Numbered from the stretch's first letter, positions 54,472 to 63,975 are shown. The stretch: 64,000 nucleotides of DNA from Ilyomonas sp965219515 (GCA_965219515.1 OZ244776.1:1984001-2048000); one strand, 5' to 3'. The notes: generated by a model not told the origin, from the letters alone. Numbers and translations are program-made.

Positions 54472-55011
54472 ATGTCTGTCAGGAAAGAGATAGTTGAGAA
54501 AGATGATGTGTATTTTATCACATTTATCTGTCCCAATTGACTTTTCTTGTTTCATATTTGCCATGACTATCATGTGGTTTGTAAATGGTTTGATTATCTT
54601 AAAACAAAAGGGAATTATATCATTGGTCAAGTAATCATGCCGAATCATGTACATGCGTTGATAGCATGTAAGAATACCGGCAAACTTATCAATACCATTG
54701 TTGCCGATGACAAAGCGCTTTATGGTGTACGACATGGTGAAGCGGCTGAGAGAAGGAAAGAAAACATTGATGCCGGAGGAACTGCAAACGGGATTGAACA
54801 ATACCAAGCGGAATGAGGGTAAGAAGTAGAGTGTGTTTGAGCCTTGATTCGACTGAAAAGAATTTAGGACAGTGACATTTATTAAGCCGAAATTAGATTA
54901 TATGCATGGGAATCATTTAAGAGAAACCGATTGACTGCGGTGCCGGATATATATGGAATAATTAGCTTTATTGAGCTGGCGAATATTGATTTGACAGGTG
55001 GGGTGCGTTGA
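54472..55011 (+). pseudogene. REP-associated tyrosine transposase (RAYT), decayed (copy 2)
   Basis: The frame opens VRKEIVEKDDVYFITFICPN, hits TGA at 54538-54540 where relatives have Trp (NWLPLF-like), and continues as YHVVCKWFDYLKTKGNYIIGQVIMPNHVHALIA, the RAYT core with the HUH-type NHVH metal site. After about 54816 frameshifts and stops scatter the rest: FEP-FD-KEFRT, KLDYMHGNH (tyrosine-helix region) and IISFIELANIDLTG. The tail matches remnants at 42561 and 63829. REP-like hairpins lie on both sides, as expected for RAYT elements. Confidence 0.8.
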
Positions 55012-55012
55012 T

Positions 55013-55050
55013 GATGTTATAGGTATATGTGGATGTTATAGGTATATGTG
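55013..55050. repeat. Exact 19-base tandem duplication
   Basis: GATGTTATAGGTATATGTG occurs twice end to end at 55013-55031 and 55032-55050. It looks like a recent slippage or repair duplication just after the RAYT pseudogene. Confidence 0.85.
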
Positions 55051-55088
55051 GCTGGTTCAGTTTTATGTAAGATGATGGCGGTGTGATA

Positions 55089-55117
55089 CCGCAATGTCCC
55101 CGGGCGGAGACATTCGG
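55089..55117. repeat. REP-like hairpin, right of the RAYT pseudogene
   Basis: CCGCAATGTC and GACATTCGG pair around a GC-rich loop. A smaller hairpin, GCGGT-GTGAT-ACCGC, overlaps its left side (55078-55092). The same CCGCAAT start appears at the window end after the third RAYT tail. The rest of the gap to 55343 shows no gene. Confidence 0.6.
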
Positions 55118-55343
55118 AAACAAAATATGATAAAGACGATCGAATCGGGGTTGCCGTTGAGTACTCCAAATCCGTTATAAACGACCACCCGTAATGTCGT
55201 AAATTCAATTGCAGGTGTCTTGATGATTTCTAATTCAGAGTACGGTATTTAATTTCCTGGAAATTGGGACTAAAAATTATAGGATAACCAGATTTTATAT
55301 TTTCATCGGGATCTTATAAATGTGATTTACCAAACAGTTTTAA

Positions 55344-56315
55344 ATGAAGTTTTTAAAAATCTATTCTTTTTTATTCATTATTTCTTTTCAGGGTGAGGCG
55401 CAGAGCAGCCTGCCTGGCAAGCTACAGTCACCCATATTGTTTAAAGGCAATGATACAACGGCTTACCGCGATCCCGCTGTATTATATAATGATGGTATTT
55501 TTTACCTTTTCTTTACGATGGTAAAAACAGAAAGCGGAAAAGTGTTTTCCTATACGGCGTTGTCCCGTAGCCATGACCTTACAAACTGGTCTGCGGTGAA
55601 AATCATTACTCCAAAAAATCAAGACCTGGATTTCTCAAGTCCGGGTAATGTAGTGCGGTTTAAAAAGGAATGGATTCTTTGTCTGCAAACCTATCCCAGG
55701 CCAGCATACACTGTTGATCAAATGCCGCGGTTTGGATCCAGAGATGCACGCTTGTTCATTATGCGAAGTAAAAATTTACTCGATTGGAGTGCTCCCGAGC
55801 TGATGAAAGTAAAGGGGCCTGACGTTTCATTTACTGATATGGGACGAATGATTGATCCCTATCTGCTACAGGATAAAAAACAAGCCGGGAAATGGTGGTG
55901 TTTTTACAAACAAAACGGAATCTGTATGTCTTATTCCTACGATTTTATTCACTGGAATTATTTTGGCAAAACACCATCCGGAGAAAACCCATCCGTCATA
56001 TACAAAAACGGGAAATATATTTTATTCTATTCCCCTAAAAACGGAATTGCCATCAAAGATTCAAAAGATTTGGAGCACTGGAATAACTGGCAGGGATTGA
56101 TTACTTTAGGTCAGGATCATTGGCCCTGGGCAAAAGGTCGTATTACGGCAGGGACGGTGTTGGATGTAACATCGGACAAACGTTTTGGCTGTTATTTTTT
56201 ATTCTTTCACGGATCAGGACCTTTAACGGAAGAACGTGGCGATTTTGATAAAAATGCTTCCATTGGAATTGCCTCAAGTACGGATCTGATACATTGGCAA
56301 TGGCCAGGCCAATAG
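55344..56315 (+). CDS. GH43-like five-bladed beta-propeller glycosidase
   Basis: A 323-residue exported protein (leader LKIYSFLFIISFQGEAQ). Propeller blades show the GH43-clan pattern: TTAYRDPAVLYNDGIFYLFFT (possible base Asp), SHDLTNWS, FSSPGNVVRF, RDARLFIMRSKNLLDWS, DMGRMIDPYLLQD and SASSTDL-like ends. There is no extra domain. The acid residue cannot be fixed by eye, so it could be GH43, GH117-like or an unclassified member. It opens a plus-strand set of hemicellulose enzymes and ends 28 bases before the next GH43 gene. Confidence 0.75.
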   Translation: MKFLKIYSFLFIISFQGEAQSSLPGKLQSPILFKGNDTTAYRDPAVLYNDGIFYLFFTMVKTESGKVFSYTALSRSHDLTNWSAVKIITPKNQDLDFSSPGNVVRFKKEWILCLQTYPRPAYTVDQMPRFGSRDARLFIMRSKNLLDWSAPELMKVKGPDVSFTDMGRMIDPYLLQDKKQAGKWWCFYKQNGICMSYSYDFIHWNYFGKTPSGENPSVIYKNGKYILFYSPKNGIAIKDSKDLEHWNNWQGLITLGQDHWPWAKGRITAGTVLDVTSDKRFGCYFLFFHGSGPLTEERGDFDKNASIGIASSTDLIHWQWPGQ

Positions 56316-56343
56316 TTAGTTTTAAAAATAATTAAATTGAGAA

Positions 56344-57789
56344 ATGAAATATAAATTGATACTTTTTTTTAGTTTATTACTTGTGTTAGTTATCCATGTT
56401 AAAGGTCAAAATTTTGACAACCCAATTTTAAAACAATGGGTCAATAAAGATGCGCACTATAATGATCCGCAAAATGGAAACCCCTTGCTTCCCGGCTATT
56501 ATGCCGATCCCACTATTATTGAAGATAAAGGCATATTTTATATTTATGCTACCAGCGATCTCACTTCATGGGATGCCATAACAAAGATGGGTGTCTGGAG
56601 TTCTGCTGATTTAAAAAACTGGAAATGCCAATATTTAAACTGGCCAACAAAGGAACAATGCCTGAGCAACACCGGTATGAAAGATGGCGTATGGGCGCCC
56701 AGTGTGGTGAAAGGAAAAAATGGAAAGTTTTACATGTATGTAACCATCGGGCGGGAAATATGGGTAGGTATTGCAGATGCACCAGGCGGTCCGTGGAAAA
56801 ACGCACGGGCCGATAATGGACCATTAATCCGACAGAAGGAATATGATTATGTTGAGACGATAGATGCGGAATGTTTTATTGATGATGACGGACAGGTGTA
56901 TTTATATTGGGGTTCGTCTGATTCTGGTTTTGATATTGAGGGGCGGTGTCTTGCTGTAAAACTAAATGATGATATGGCTTCGTTCAGCGAAGCGCCGCGT
57001 GATGTAACGCCACCTCATTATTTTGAAGCGCCGTACATGTTGAAACGAAACAATAAATATTACCTCATGTATTCCTGGGGCCATACCTGGGACAAAACCT
57101 ACCAGGTGCGATACGCAACCGGCGATACGCCTTTTGGCCCCTGGCAGGAAGGGCCGGTGCGGCCCATCTTAGTAGCCAATGAAAGAGACGAAAGAATCAC
57201 CTCTACAGGGCATCATACAGTATTACAATATCAAAACAAATACTACATTATCTATCATCGTTTTAATACGGTGGGTAAGTATGATATTTCAGCCAAACTA
57301 CGCCAGGTGTGTGCCGACGAACTCACCTTTGATAAAGATGGATACTTACAACATGTGGTATCTACCAACAAAGGCATATCGCTACCAGTTACCAGTAAAG
57401 AAAAAAATATTGCCTTACGTGCCACGGTGTCAAGTTCTTCCGATCTCGATAGTGTTTGCAAAGCTTTGTATGCAAATGATGAAAATAATGGAACGTTGTG
57501 GATTGGCGGCACTTCACCCGAGGAATGGTTACAACTGGATTTTGAAAAATCAGTGCCTATAGAAAAGATTGAAGTGTATCCTGAATTTCCCATATATACT
57601 TATCATTATAAAATTGATATTTCAGAGAATGGAACCAACTGGAAAACGGTGGATGATGGAATGGAAAATAATACGATTGGATCGCCCATTTCTTTACAAA
57701 AAAAATTACGGGCACAGTTTGTAAGAATAAGAATGGCAAATAGCAAAGATCTTCCCCGCCCGGGCATTTGGGAAATAAAAGTGTTCTGA
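56344..57789 (+). CDS. GH43 glycosidase with C-terminal F5/8-type carbohydrate-binding domain
   Basis: A 481-residue exported enzyme (leader ending VIHVKGQ). The GH43 propeller spans about residues 40-340. Its three acidic residues are likely in PLLPGYYADPTII (base), ETIDAECFIDDDGQVYLYWG (pKa Asp) and HYFEAPYMLKR (acid Glu). From about 355 on, a discoidin-like F5/8 (CBM32-type) domain follows: IALRATVSSSSDLDS, LYANDENNGTLWIGGTSPEEWLQLDFEKSV, FVRIRMANSKDLPRPGIWEIKVF. Substrate is probably an arabinose- or xylose-containing glycan. It is followed by the mannanase gene. Confidence 0.9.
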   Translation: MKYKLILFFSLLLVLVIHVKGQNFDNPILKQWVNKDAHYNDPQNGNPLLPGYYADPTIIEDKGIFYIYATSDLTSWDAITKMGVWSSADLKNWKCQYLNWPTKEQCLSNTGMKDGVWAPSVVKGKNGKFYMYVTIGREIWVGIADAPGGPWKNARADNGPLIRQKEYDYVETIDAECFIDDDGQVYLYWGSSDSGFDIEGRCLAVKLNDDMASFSEAPRDVTPPHYFEAPYMLKRNNKYYLMYSWGHTWDKTYQVRYATGDTPFGPWQEGPVRPILVANERDERITSTGHHTVLQYQNKYYIIYHRFNTVGKYDISAKLRQVCADELTFDKDGYLQHVVSTNKGISLPVTSKEKNIALRATVSSSSDLDSVCKALYANDENNGTLWIGGTSPEEWLQLDFEKSVPIEKIEVYPEFPIYTYHYKIDISENGTNWKTVDDGMENNTIGSPISLQKKLRAQFVRIRMANSKDLPRPGIWEIKVF

Positions 57790-57951
57790 AAAATAGTTTT
57801 TTCGACTGGTAGTTTGCAGAAGCCTTGGGATAGTGATTTTATGGCTGACAGGAATAATAATAAGATCATCAAAAAAATCACCAGGGATTCATTTTTACCA
57901 ATAGCCAATGAAAAAGGTTAGACTTTTAATGATTTATATAAAAAAATTATT

Positions 57952-59283
57952 ATGAAAAGAATTATTTTAACAATTAGCCTCTTTAGTTTGGTCTTATGTG
58001 GCATTACAGGGTTTTCTAATCAGAAAAATAAAGAGAAGAAGAAATCAGGTTTTGTAAAAGTGAATGGCGTTCAATTAAAGCTTGATGGAAAGCCTTATTA
58101 TTATATAGGAACCAATTTTTGGTATGGCGCTTATTTAGGTGCCGATGCAGCTTATGGCAATCGTATCCGCTTAATTAAAGAGTTGGATAGGCTACATTCA
58201 TTAGGCGTAAATAATTTAAGAATAGCAGCGGCATCAGAAGAGTCTAATTTTTCGAAACCACTTAGCCCCCCATTTCAATACAAAAATGGCGAGTATAATG
58301 AAAACCTTTTTCAAGGGCTTGATTTTCTTTTAAATGAAATGGGCAAACGAAATATGAAAGCTGTTCTCTTTTTAAATAATTATTGGGATTGGACTGGGGG
58401 TATGGCTCAATATGTATCTTGGGCAGATAGTGTGGAAATAATTGACCCTACCTCCAACCCAAATCTTGGGTGGGATGATTATATCGGCTTTTCGGGTCGA
58501 TTTTATGCCAGCGAAAAAGCTCAGGAGAGATACAAAAAATATATAAACAAAATTATAAGCCGCACAAATAGTTATTCAAAGATTAGCTATAAAGATGATC
58601 CCTCAATTATGGCCTGGCAGTTGGCGAACGAACCGAGGCCTAATCCAATCGGCAATAAGGATGAAAATGTAATATTATTTAGCAAATGGGTAGATGAAAC
58701 TGCAGGGTATATCAAATCACTCGATAAAAATCACCTGGTATCTATTGGAAGCGAAGGGAGTAAAGGTAGTTTGAACTCGCTTGATAATGCCTATAAAATA
58801 CAGCAGAGTAAGCACATTGATTATTTCACTTTTCATTTGTGGCCAAAAAATTGGGGTTGATTTAAACCCGAGCACTCCGATAGTCTTCAAACGACATTTG
58901 TAAATTCGAAAGAATATATACAAGAGCATATCGACCTGGCCAGGAAGTTAAACAAACCCGCAGTGCTCGAAGAATTCGGCTTAAACCGCGATTCCGGCTA
59001 TATGCCAATTACACCAGTCACATCCCGAAATACATTTTACAAATTTGTATTTGAGTTGATAAAAGATGAAAAACAAAATGGCGGTGCTCTTGCGGGTTGT
59101 AATTTTTGGGCCTGGGGAGGCGAAGGGCGTGCCCAACACGAGGATGCTATTTGGCAGGTTGGCGATTTAATTTATTTGGGAGACCCTTATGCTGAGCATC
59201 AAGGTTTAAATTCAGTGTATGATACGGATAGTTCTACCCTTGAAATAATTAAAAAATACGCGGAAAGTCTTTCGAAAAAGTAG
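57952..59283 (+). pseudogene. GH5_7 beta-mannanase split by an in-frame TGA
   Basis: The gene encodes an exported (leader ending GITGFSNQ) endo-beta-1,4-mannanase of about 443 residues. FVKVNGVQLKLDGKPYYYIGTNFWYGAYLG opens the barrel and WQLANEPRP holds the acid/base Glu. At HLWPKNWG the frame meets TGA (58858-58860) and then continues as FKPEHSDSLQ and PAVLEEFGLNRDSGY, which holds the nucleophile Glu. GH5_7 relatives read NWGWYDP here, so Trp (TGG) has become TGA. The two catalytic residues lie on opposite sides of the stop, so only readthrough could give an active enzyme. Confidence 0.88.
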
Positions 59284-59322
59284 GGTTACTCTCAAAAGTG
59301 AGAAAGTATATTTAGAAAGAAA

Positions 59323-60926
59323 ATGCAAATTTCTTTAATGAAATTTTTAATGATGAATTTGCCAAAAAAACTGTACAGGATGTTTTTTATGATGATACTA
59401 TTCGTAACAATTTGCACTGCCAATTTATTTGCCCAGGCAAAAAAAGAATTCTCCATTACCAAATACGGAGCTATGGGTGATGGCAAGACGGTAAACACGA
59501 TTGCCATTCAAAAAACGATTGATGTTGCCACGAAAAATGGTGGTGGAAAAGTAATCGTTCCGAAAGGAATATTTCTGACAGGCACACTGGAATTGAAAAG
59601 TAATATCGAATTGCATGTAGATGCAAAGGCAACATTATTGGGAAGTACCAACCCTTTTGATTACCGAAGCCTTGAAATGAAAGGCCGGCCTGAAAGTCCT
59701 AAAAAAGATGACAATTCGCAGTTGGCTTTATTGGTTGCTTATAAGGCAAATAATATCTCAATTTCCGGCAAAGGAATTATAGACGGACAAGGAACGGCGC
59801 TTGCCATAAAGTGTAGACAGCCTTCATCATGCGGGCATTGTGATCGACCCTGACTATTCTGTTGCATCCAACAGGCGCCAATGAAAAAATGCGCCCAAAA
59901 CTGATTCGATTGTCCATGTGTAATAACGTTTCATTTACACAAACTACTTTCAAAAATTCAGCCTGCTGGGGACTGTCTTTAGAGTTGTGCTCCAATGTTA
60001 CAATGGATAGTGTAACTATATTCAATCGTGCCTATTGGAACAATGACGGCATGGACATTACGGATTCAAAAAATGTGCGCATCGTTAATTCCAGTATCAA
60101 CTCTGCGGATGATGGTATTTGTTTAAAATCATATTATCCGGGCTATTACAATGATTCCATTTTGATTGCAAATTGCACGATCATCTCCGGGGCAAGCGCT
60201 TTAAAATTAGGAACTGCATCTATCGGTGGTTTCAAAAATATTACGATCAAAAATATTAAGGTTTTTGACACGTATCGCTCGGTGATAGCACTTGAATCAG
60301 TGGATGGTGGTTTCATTGAAAATATACATATTACCAACATCCTTGCTGAGAACACAGGCAATGCAATATTTATTCGTTTGGGGTCAAAGAAGTGGTAGCA
60401 AACCCGGTAGTATTAAAAATGTTTACATTGGTAATGTTACCGTGCAGGTTCCCTTGGGTCGCCCCGATCTTAACTATGACATAAGAGTTTCAGAAGCGGG
60501 TAATCACAACCCACTACCCTCTTCTATTGTGGGTATTCCAGGAAATTATATCGAGAATGTAACGCTGGAAAATATTAAAATTATTTATCCCGGCAGGGCA
60601 ACAAAAGACAGGCTTATTTTCCGATAAGCAGGCTTAATGAACTGCCTGAAAAAATTAAAGACTATCCTGAATTTTCTATGTTTGGCGAGTTGCCTGTATG
60701 GGCTTTTTATATACGCCATGCAAAAAGAATTCAAATGAAAAATGTTTCACCCTTTTTGAATGATTATGATTTTAGACCGGCTTTGATTTTTGATGATGTT
60801 ACAGATATTAAACTGGAAGAAGTTAACTTCTCTAAGAATCTGCAGAGCAACCAAATAATTCTAAAAAACTGTGATGATTTTAAAATGAAATCTAATAATG
60901 ACAAGCAAGTTATTAAGATGGATTGA
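59323..60926 (+). pseudogene. GH28 polygalacturonase-like gene with four frameshifts
   Basis: The reassembled product is an exported pectinase-type beta-helix: EFSITKYGAMGDGKTVNTIAIQKTID, NISISGKGIIDGQG, VDSLHHAGIVIDPDYSVAS, then NNDGMDITDSKNVRIVNSSINSADDGICLKS, which holds the acidic residues of the GH28 site, and later GQRSGSKPGSIKNVYIGNV. Single-base shifts are needed near 59808 (lost base), 59869 (gained base), 60380 (extra G in a G-run) and 60624 (lost base). The end (NEIPEK-like NELPEKIKDYPEFSMFGELPVWAFYIRHAKR) is typical of larger Bacteroidota GH28 proteins. No intact product is possible. Confidence 0.88.
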
Positions 60927-60983
60927 TTCATTGATTTAGCAACGAAGGAAATTATTTACAAGGAATCTTTTAAAACATACAGG

Positions 60984-63290
60984 TTGAAAAAACTGATCTG
61001 TTTACTATTTATTTCTACAGGTACGTTTGCTCAAAAACAACCTACTGACTACGTTAATCTCTTTACCGGAACATCTAATTCCCGTTGGATGCTTTTCCCG
61101 GGTTCCAGTCTGCCGTTTGGCATGGTAAAACTCAGCCCCGACAACCAGGAAAATGTATGGAACGGTGGGTATGAATATACCATTGGCAGTATCTCTGGCT
61201 TTAGCCATCTACACGCCATGTCTTTGTCGGGTGTCAGCATCATGCCAATGACGGGGAAAGTAGAATTATACCCCGGACAACCAAAAACATTTGCGGGACC
61301 TTCTGACGGGCCTTTTGGTACGATGTGGACGGCGGGCTATCGTTCCCGTTACGAAAAATCTTCTGAAAAAGCATCACCCGGGTATTATGCAGTTTATTTG
61401 ATGGACCCACAGGTAGAGGCAGAATTGACGTCCACCACACGAACAGGTTGGTTACGTTTTACTTTTCCTGAAAATAAGGAGTCGCATATTTTTTACAACT
61501 TCGATTTTCCGACAGAAGAGAAAACAGAACTTTTGCAGGTGTCTGTAAAAACAATCAATCAAAGTGGGATACAAGAATTCATTCGCCAGCGAAACGGTTA
61601 TGCCGGTGAATTCACTGTTTACTTCGTATCGCAGTTTAGCAAACCTTTTAAGCAAGCCAATTCGTGGCAAACCGAAAAGTATACAGGAAAAGAGAACAGC
61701 TATGGAACCGGCTGGAGAGCCAAACAGCAAGTATTGCAAAATGTAAAAGGGCTGGAAGCAAAGGATGGATGCGGCATGTATCTTGATTTTGAAACCGGCA
61801 AAAACGAGCAGGTGCTTGTAAGAACAGGTATTTCATTTGTAAGCATCGACAACGCAAAACTTAATTTGGAAGAAGAATCAAAACCCTTTGGTTGGAACTT
61901 TGATAAGGTAAGGCAAAGCGCCGCCGACACCTGGAATAAATTGCTTTCTATTATAGAAATTGAAGATACTAATGAGGTAAACAAAACAAAATTTTATACC
62001 TGCCTGTACCGTGCTTACTCCGGGAAATCGATTATGAGCGATGTAAATGATGCCTATACCGACATGTATGAACAGCCACAAAAACTTAAAATTACTGTAG
62101 ACGCAATTTATTCAGCCGATTCATTTTGGGGAACCCAATGGAACAACACGCCTTTGTGGACACTGCTCACACCTTCTGTTGCCAATTCATGGGTAAATGA
62201 CATGCTGGAAATGTACGACAAAGGAGGCTGGATAGCCTATGCCCCCACGGGTTTTGAATATGCACCCATCATGTATGCACAACATCACGATGCGCTCATT
62301 GTGAGCAGCTATATGAAGGGGATCAGGGATTTTGATTCGGATAAAGCATGGCAGGCCATCAAACATGGTTTGACAACGCCCGATATCATTCCTGCATCGG
62401 GTGGGCATGTTGGCAGCCGAAGCTTGCAGTCTTACTCGAAATATGGATATGTTCCTGATGAGGATGGTCCTACATCCAGCACATTAGAGTATGCGTATGA
62501 CGATTGGGTTGCGGCGCAATTTGCAAAAGTGGTGGGCAGAAAAACAGACGCACAATATTTTCAAAACCGTTCTGAAAATTATAAAAATATCTTTGACCCG
62601 GAAACCAGATACATGCGGAGGAAGCACCGGGATGGAAGCTTTGTCAAAGACTTTGATCCTTTCTTATTTGGTTGCGTCAATGGCTGGAATGGCTCAGGCT
62701 ACATGGAAGGTAATGCCTGGCTGTACACATTTTTTGTTCCCTATAATATGCCCGATCTTGTTAGGTTGTTGGGCAAAGACAGTTTTAATAATCGTTTAGA
62801 AGAAGGGTTTGCCAAAGACCTGGTAGATATGGGAAACCAACCCAATTTACAAGCTCCGTTTTTATTTAATTATTCGGGTAAACCCTGGCTTACGCAAAAG
62901 TATAGCCGACACGTGTTAAACAATTTTTATGATACCTCGCCTTACCACGGTTGGCAAGGCGAAGAAGACGAGGGACAATTAAGTTCACTCTACGTATTAA
63001 TGGCGATGGGCCTGTTTGAGATGGATGGCGGTTGTACTATCATTCCTTATTATGATTTGAGCAGTCCACTCTTCTCAAAAATCAAAATCCATTTGGACAA
63101 AAAATATTACGTAGGCAAAACTTTTGAAATCGAAACCATCAACAATTCACAGGAAAATATTTATATACAGTCGGCTACACTTAACGGAAAGCCTTTGTTA
63201 AAACCCGTCTTATTTCATAAAGACCTTGTAGAAGGCGGAAAACTAATTTTTATGATGGGCAAAAATCCAAACATAAATTGGGGCAAATAA
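60984..63290 (+). CDS. GH92 alpha-mannosidase
   Basis: A 768-residue exported enzyme. The TTG at 60984 gives a good signal peptide (KKLICLLFISTGTFAQ); no better ATG lies near. The N-terminal sandwich has YVNLFTGTSNSRWMLFPGSSLPFGMVKLSPD and SGFSHLHAMSLSGV. The catalytic (alpha/alpha)6 domain shows FYTCLYRAYSGK, DSFWGTQWNNTPLWTLL, HVGSRSLQSYSKYGYVPDED, EYAYDDWVAAQFAKVVG, GYMEGNAWLYTFFVPYNM and GWQGEEDEGQLSSLYVLMAMGLFEM, all GH92 landmarks (Ca-dependent exo-alpha-mannosidases). It closes the hemicellulose/mannan set and is the only one of the last three genes still intact. Confidence 0.95.
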   Translation: MKKLICLLFISTGTFAQKQPTDYVNLFTGTSNSRWMLFPGSSLPFGMVKLSPDNQENVWNGGYEYTIGSISGFSHLHAMSLSGVSIMPMTGKVELYPGQPKTFAGPSDGPFGTMWTAGYRSRYEKSSEKASPGYYAVYLMDPQVEAELTSTTRTGWLRFTFPENKESHIFYNFDFPTEEKTELLQVSVKTINQSGIQEFIRQRNGYAGEFTVYFVSQFSKPFKQANSWQTEKYTGKENSYGTGWRAKQQVLQNVKGLEAKDGCGMYLDFETGKNEQVLVRTGISFVSIDNAKLNLEEESKPFGWNFDKVRQSAADTWNKLLSIIEIEDTNEVNKTKFYTCLYRAYSGKSIMSDVNDAYTDMYEQPQKLKITVDAIYSADSFWGTQWNNTPLWTLLTPSVANSWVNDMLEMYDKGGWIAYAPTGFEYAPIMYAQHHDALIVSSYMKGIRDFDSDKAWQAIKHGLTTPDIIPASGGHVGSRSLQSYSKYGYVPDEDGPTSSTLEYAYDDWVAAQFAKVVGRKTDAQYFQNRSENYKNIFDPETRYMRRKHRDGSFVKDFDPFLFGCVNGWNGSGYMEGNAWLYTFFVPYNMPDLVRLLGKDSFNNRLEEGFAKDLVDMGNQPNLQAPFLFNYSGKPWLTQKYSRHVLNNFYDTSPYHGWQGEEDEGQLSSLYVLMAMGLFEMDGGCTIIPYYDLSSPLFSKIKIHLDKKYYVGKTFEIETINNSQENIYIQSATLNGKPLLKPVLFHKDLVEGGKLIFMMGKNPNINWGK

Positions 63291-63294
63291 TTTT

Positions 63295-63326
63295 TTCCGC
63301 CGTTGCTAGTGTTTTTCACCAACAAC
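63295..63326. repeat. Left terminal REP of the compact RAYT element
   Basis: TTCCGCCGTTG followed by GTGTTTTTCACCAACAAC folds into a hairpin and is inverted, with few differences, at 63793-63824. It begins four bases after the GH92 stop and overlaps the 3' end of the RAYT gene. Confidence 0.75.
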
Positions 63327-63777
63327 AAAACCATTGAGATAAAAACAGCCATTCACTTTTGCTTTTGTTATAAAATTCAGCAGATGAATACCGATAATCT
63401 TCCGGTACAATAATAATGTTGGCGCGTACCGGATTCGCATGAATGTAATTCAGCTTTTGTTCAAACACGTTGCGGTTCCACAATGAAACGGAAAGTGGGT
63501 TACGTTTCCAGATCTGATATTTTCTGTCCACAACTTTTACTTTACATAGTGCTAAAACATTCGGATGATTGTTTCTCAATTCTTTTAACATTATCTGCGC
63601 GGTATAGTTCATAAACGAATGCCGCACATCGCTCGAATCATAACTGTCTTCTAACTGCCATATAATATGTACATGGTTACTCATTACAATAAAGCCATAA
63701 ACAATAACGCGTTTATCGGTTACTAAAAATTGCAAACTACTACTGATGATATCTTTAAACTTATCGGGCTTTAACAA
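63316..63777 (-). CDS. REP-associated tyrosine transposase, N-terminally shortened
   Basis: A minus-strand frame of about 153 codons with RAYT features: VYGFIVMSNHVHIIWQ (HUH-type metal site), VRHSFMNYTAQIMLKELRNNHPNVL, DRKYQIWKRNPLSVSLWNRNVFEQKLNYIHANPVRANI (candidate catalytic Tyr in LNYIH) and DYRYSSAEFY. There is no ATG in frame; the first codons follow a TGA, and only 15 bases separate the frame from the right REP, so the usual first strand of the fold is missing or out of frame (MKAF at 63783 would need a one-base shift). The gene is flanked by inverted REPs. It is probably a shortened, perhaps inactive copy. Confidence 0.75.
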   Translation of the reverse strand: MLKPDKFKDIISSSLQFLVTDKRVIVYGFIVMSNHVHIIWQLEDSYDSSDVRHSFMNYTAQIMLKELRNNHPNVLALCKVKVVDRKYQIWKRNPLSVSLWNRNVFEQKLNYIHANPVRANIIIVPEDYRYSSAEFYNKSKSEWLFLSQWFCCW

Positions 63778-63792
63778 AGGCTTTCATGATTT

Positions 63793-63824
63793 GTTGTTGG
63801 TGAGGAACACCAACAACGGCGGAA
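63793..63824. repeat. Right terminal REP of the compact RAYT element
   Basis: GTTGTTGGTG-AGGAA-CACCAACAAC is a perfect 10-base-stem hairpin, followed by GGCGGAA. Read inversely it matches the left REP at 63295-63326 over about 32 bases with few mismatches. The pair bounds a 530-base element. Confidence 0.8.
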
Positions 63825-63828
63825 AGGA

Positions 63829-63975
63829 AATCAATTATCTGCGGTGCCGGAAGCGTATGCGTATAGTTCTACTAAGTTTTATATTTTGCATGTGCCAGGC
63901 GTGTACGCCGTAACGAGCTTTATGGAATTGGAAGATGTTGATTTGACAGGGTCGGGTTTGATGAATGTTTGGTGA
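63829..63975 (+). pseudogene. C-terminal tail of a RAYT-family transposase (copy 3)
   Basis: The plus strand reads NQLSAVPEAYAYSSTKFYI, then LHVPGVYAVTSFMELEDVDLTG, and ends at TGA. It is the best-kept copy of the tail also found at 42561-42685 and 54900-55011. It belongs to the same RAYT family as the pseudogene at 54472, not to the neighbouring element. The upstream part is absent, perhaps removed when the compact RAYT element arrived. CCGCAAT at 63994-64000 is the start of the matching REP, cut by the window edge. Confidence 0.65.

Noticed and set aside
54469..54807. 112-codon minus-strand frame
   Set aside because: It is the antisense shadow of the RAYT pseudogene, whose plus strand carries the HUH motif.
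51899..58860. Genome-wide use of TGA as a tryptophan codon
   Set aside because: Intact genes here stop properly at TGA (gpmI at 39575, AraC at 48752, GH43 at 57789), so a general code change is not supported.
58858..58860. Selenocysteine insertion at the mannanase TGA
   Set aside because: Relatives have Trp, not Cys, at this place, and no SECIS-like hairpin was seen right after it.
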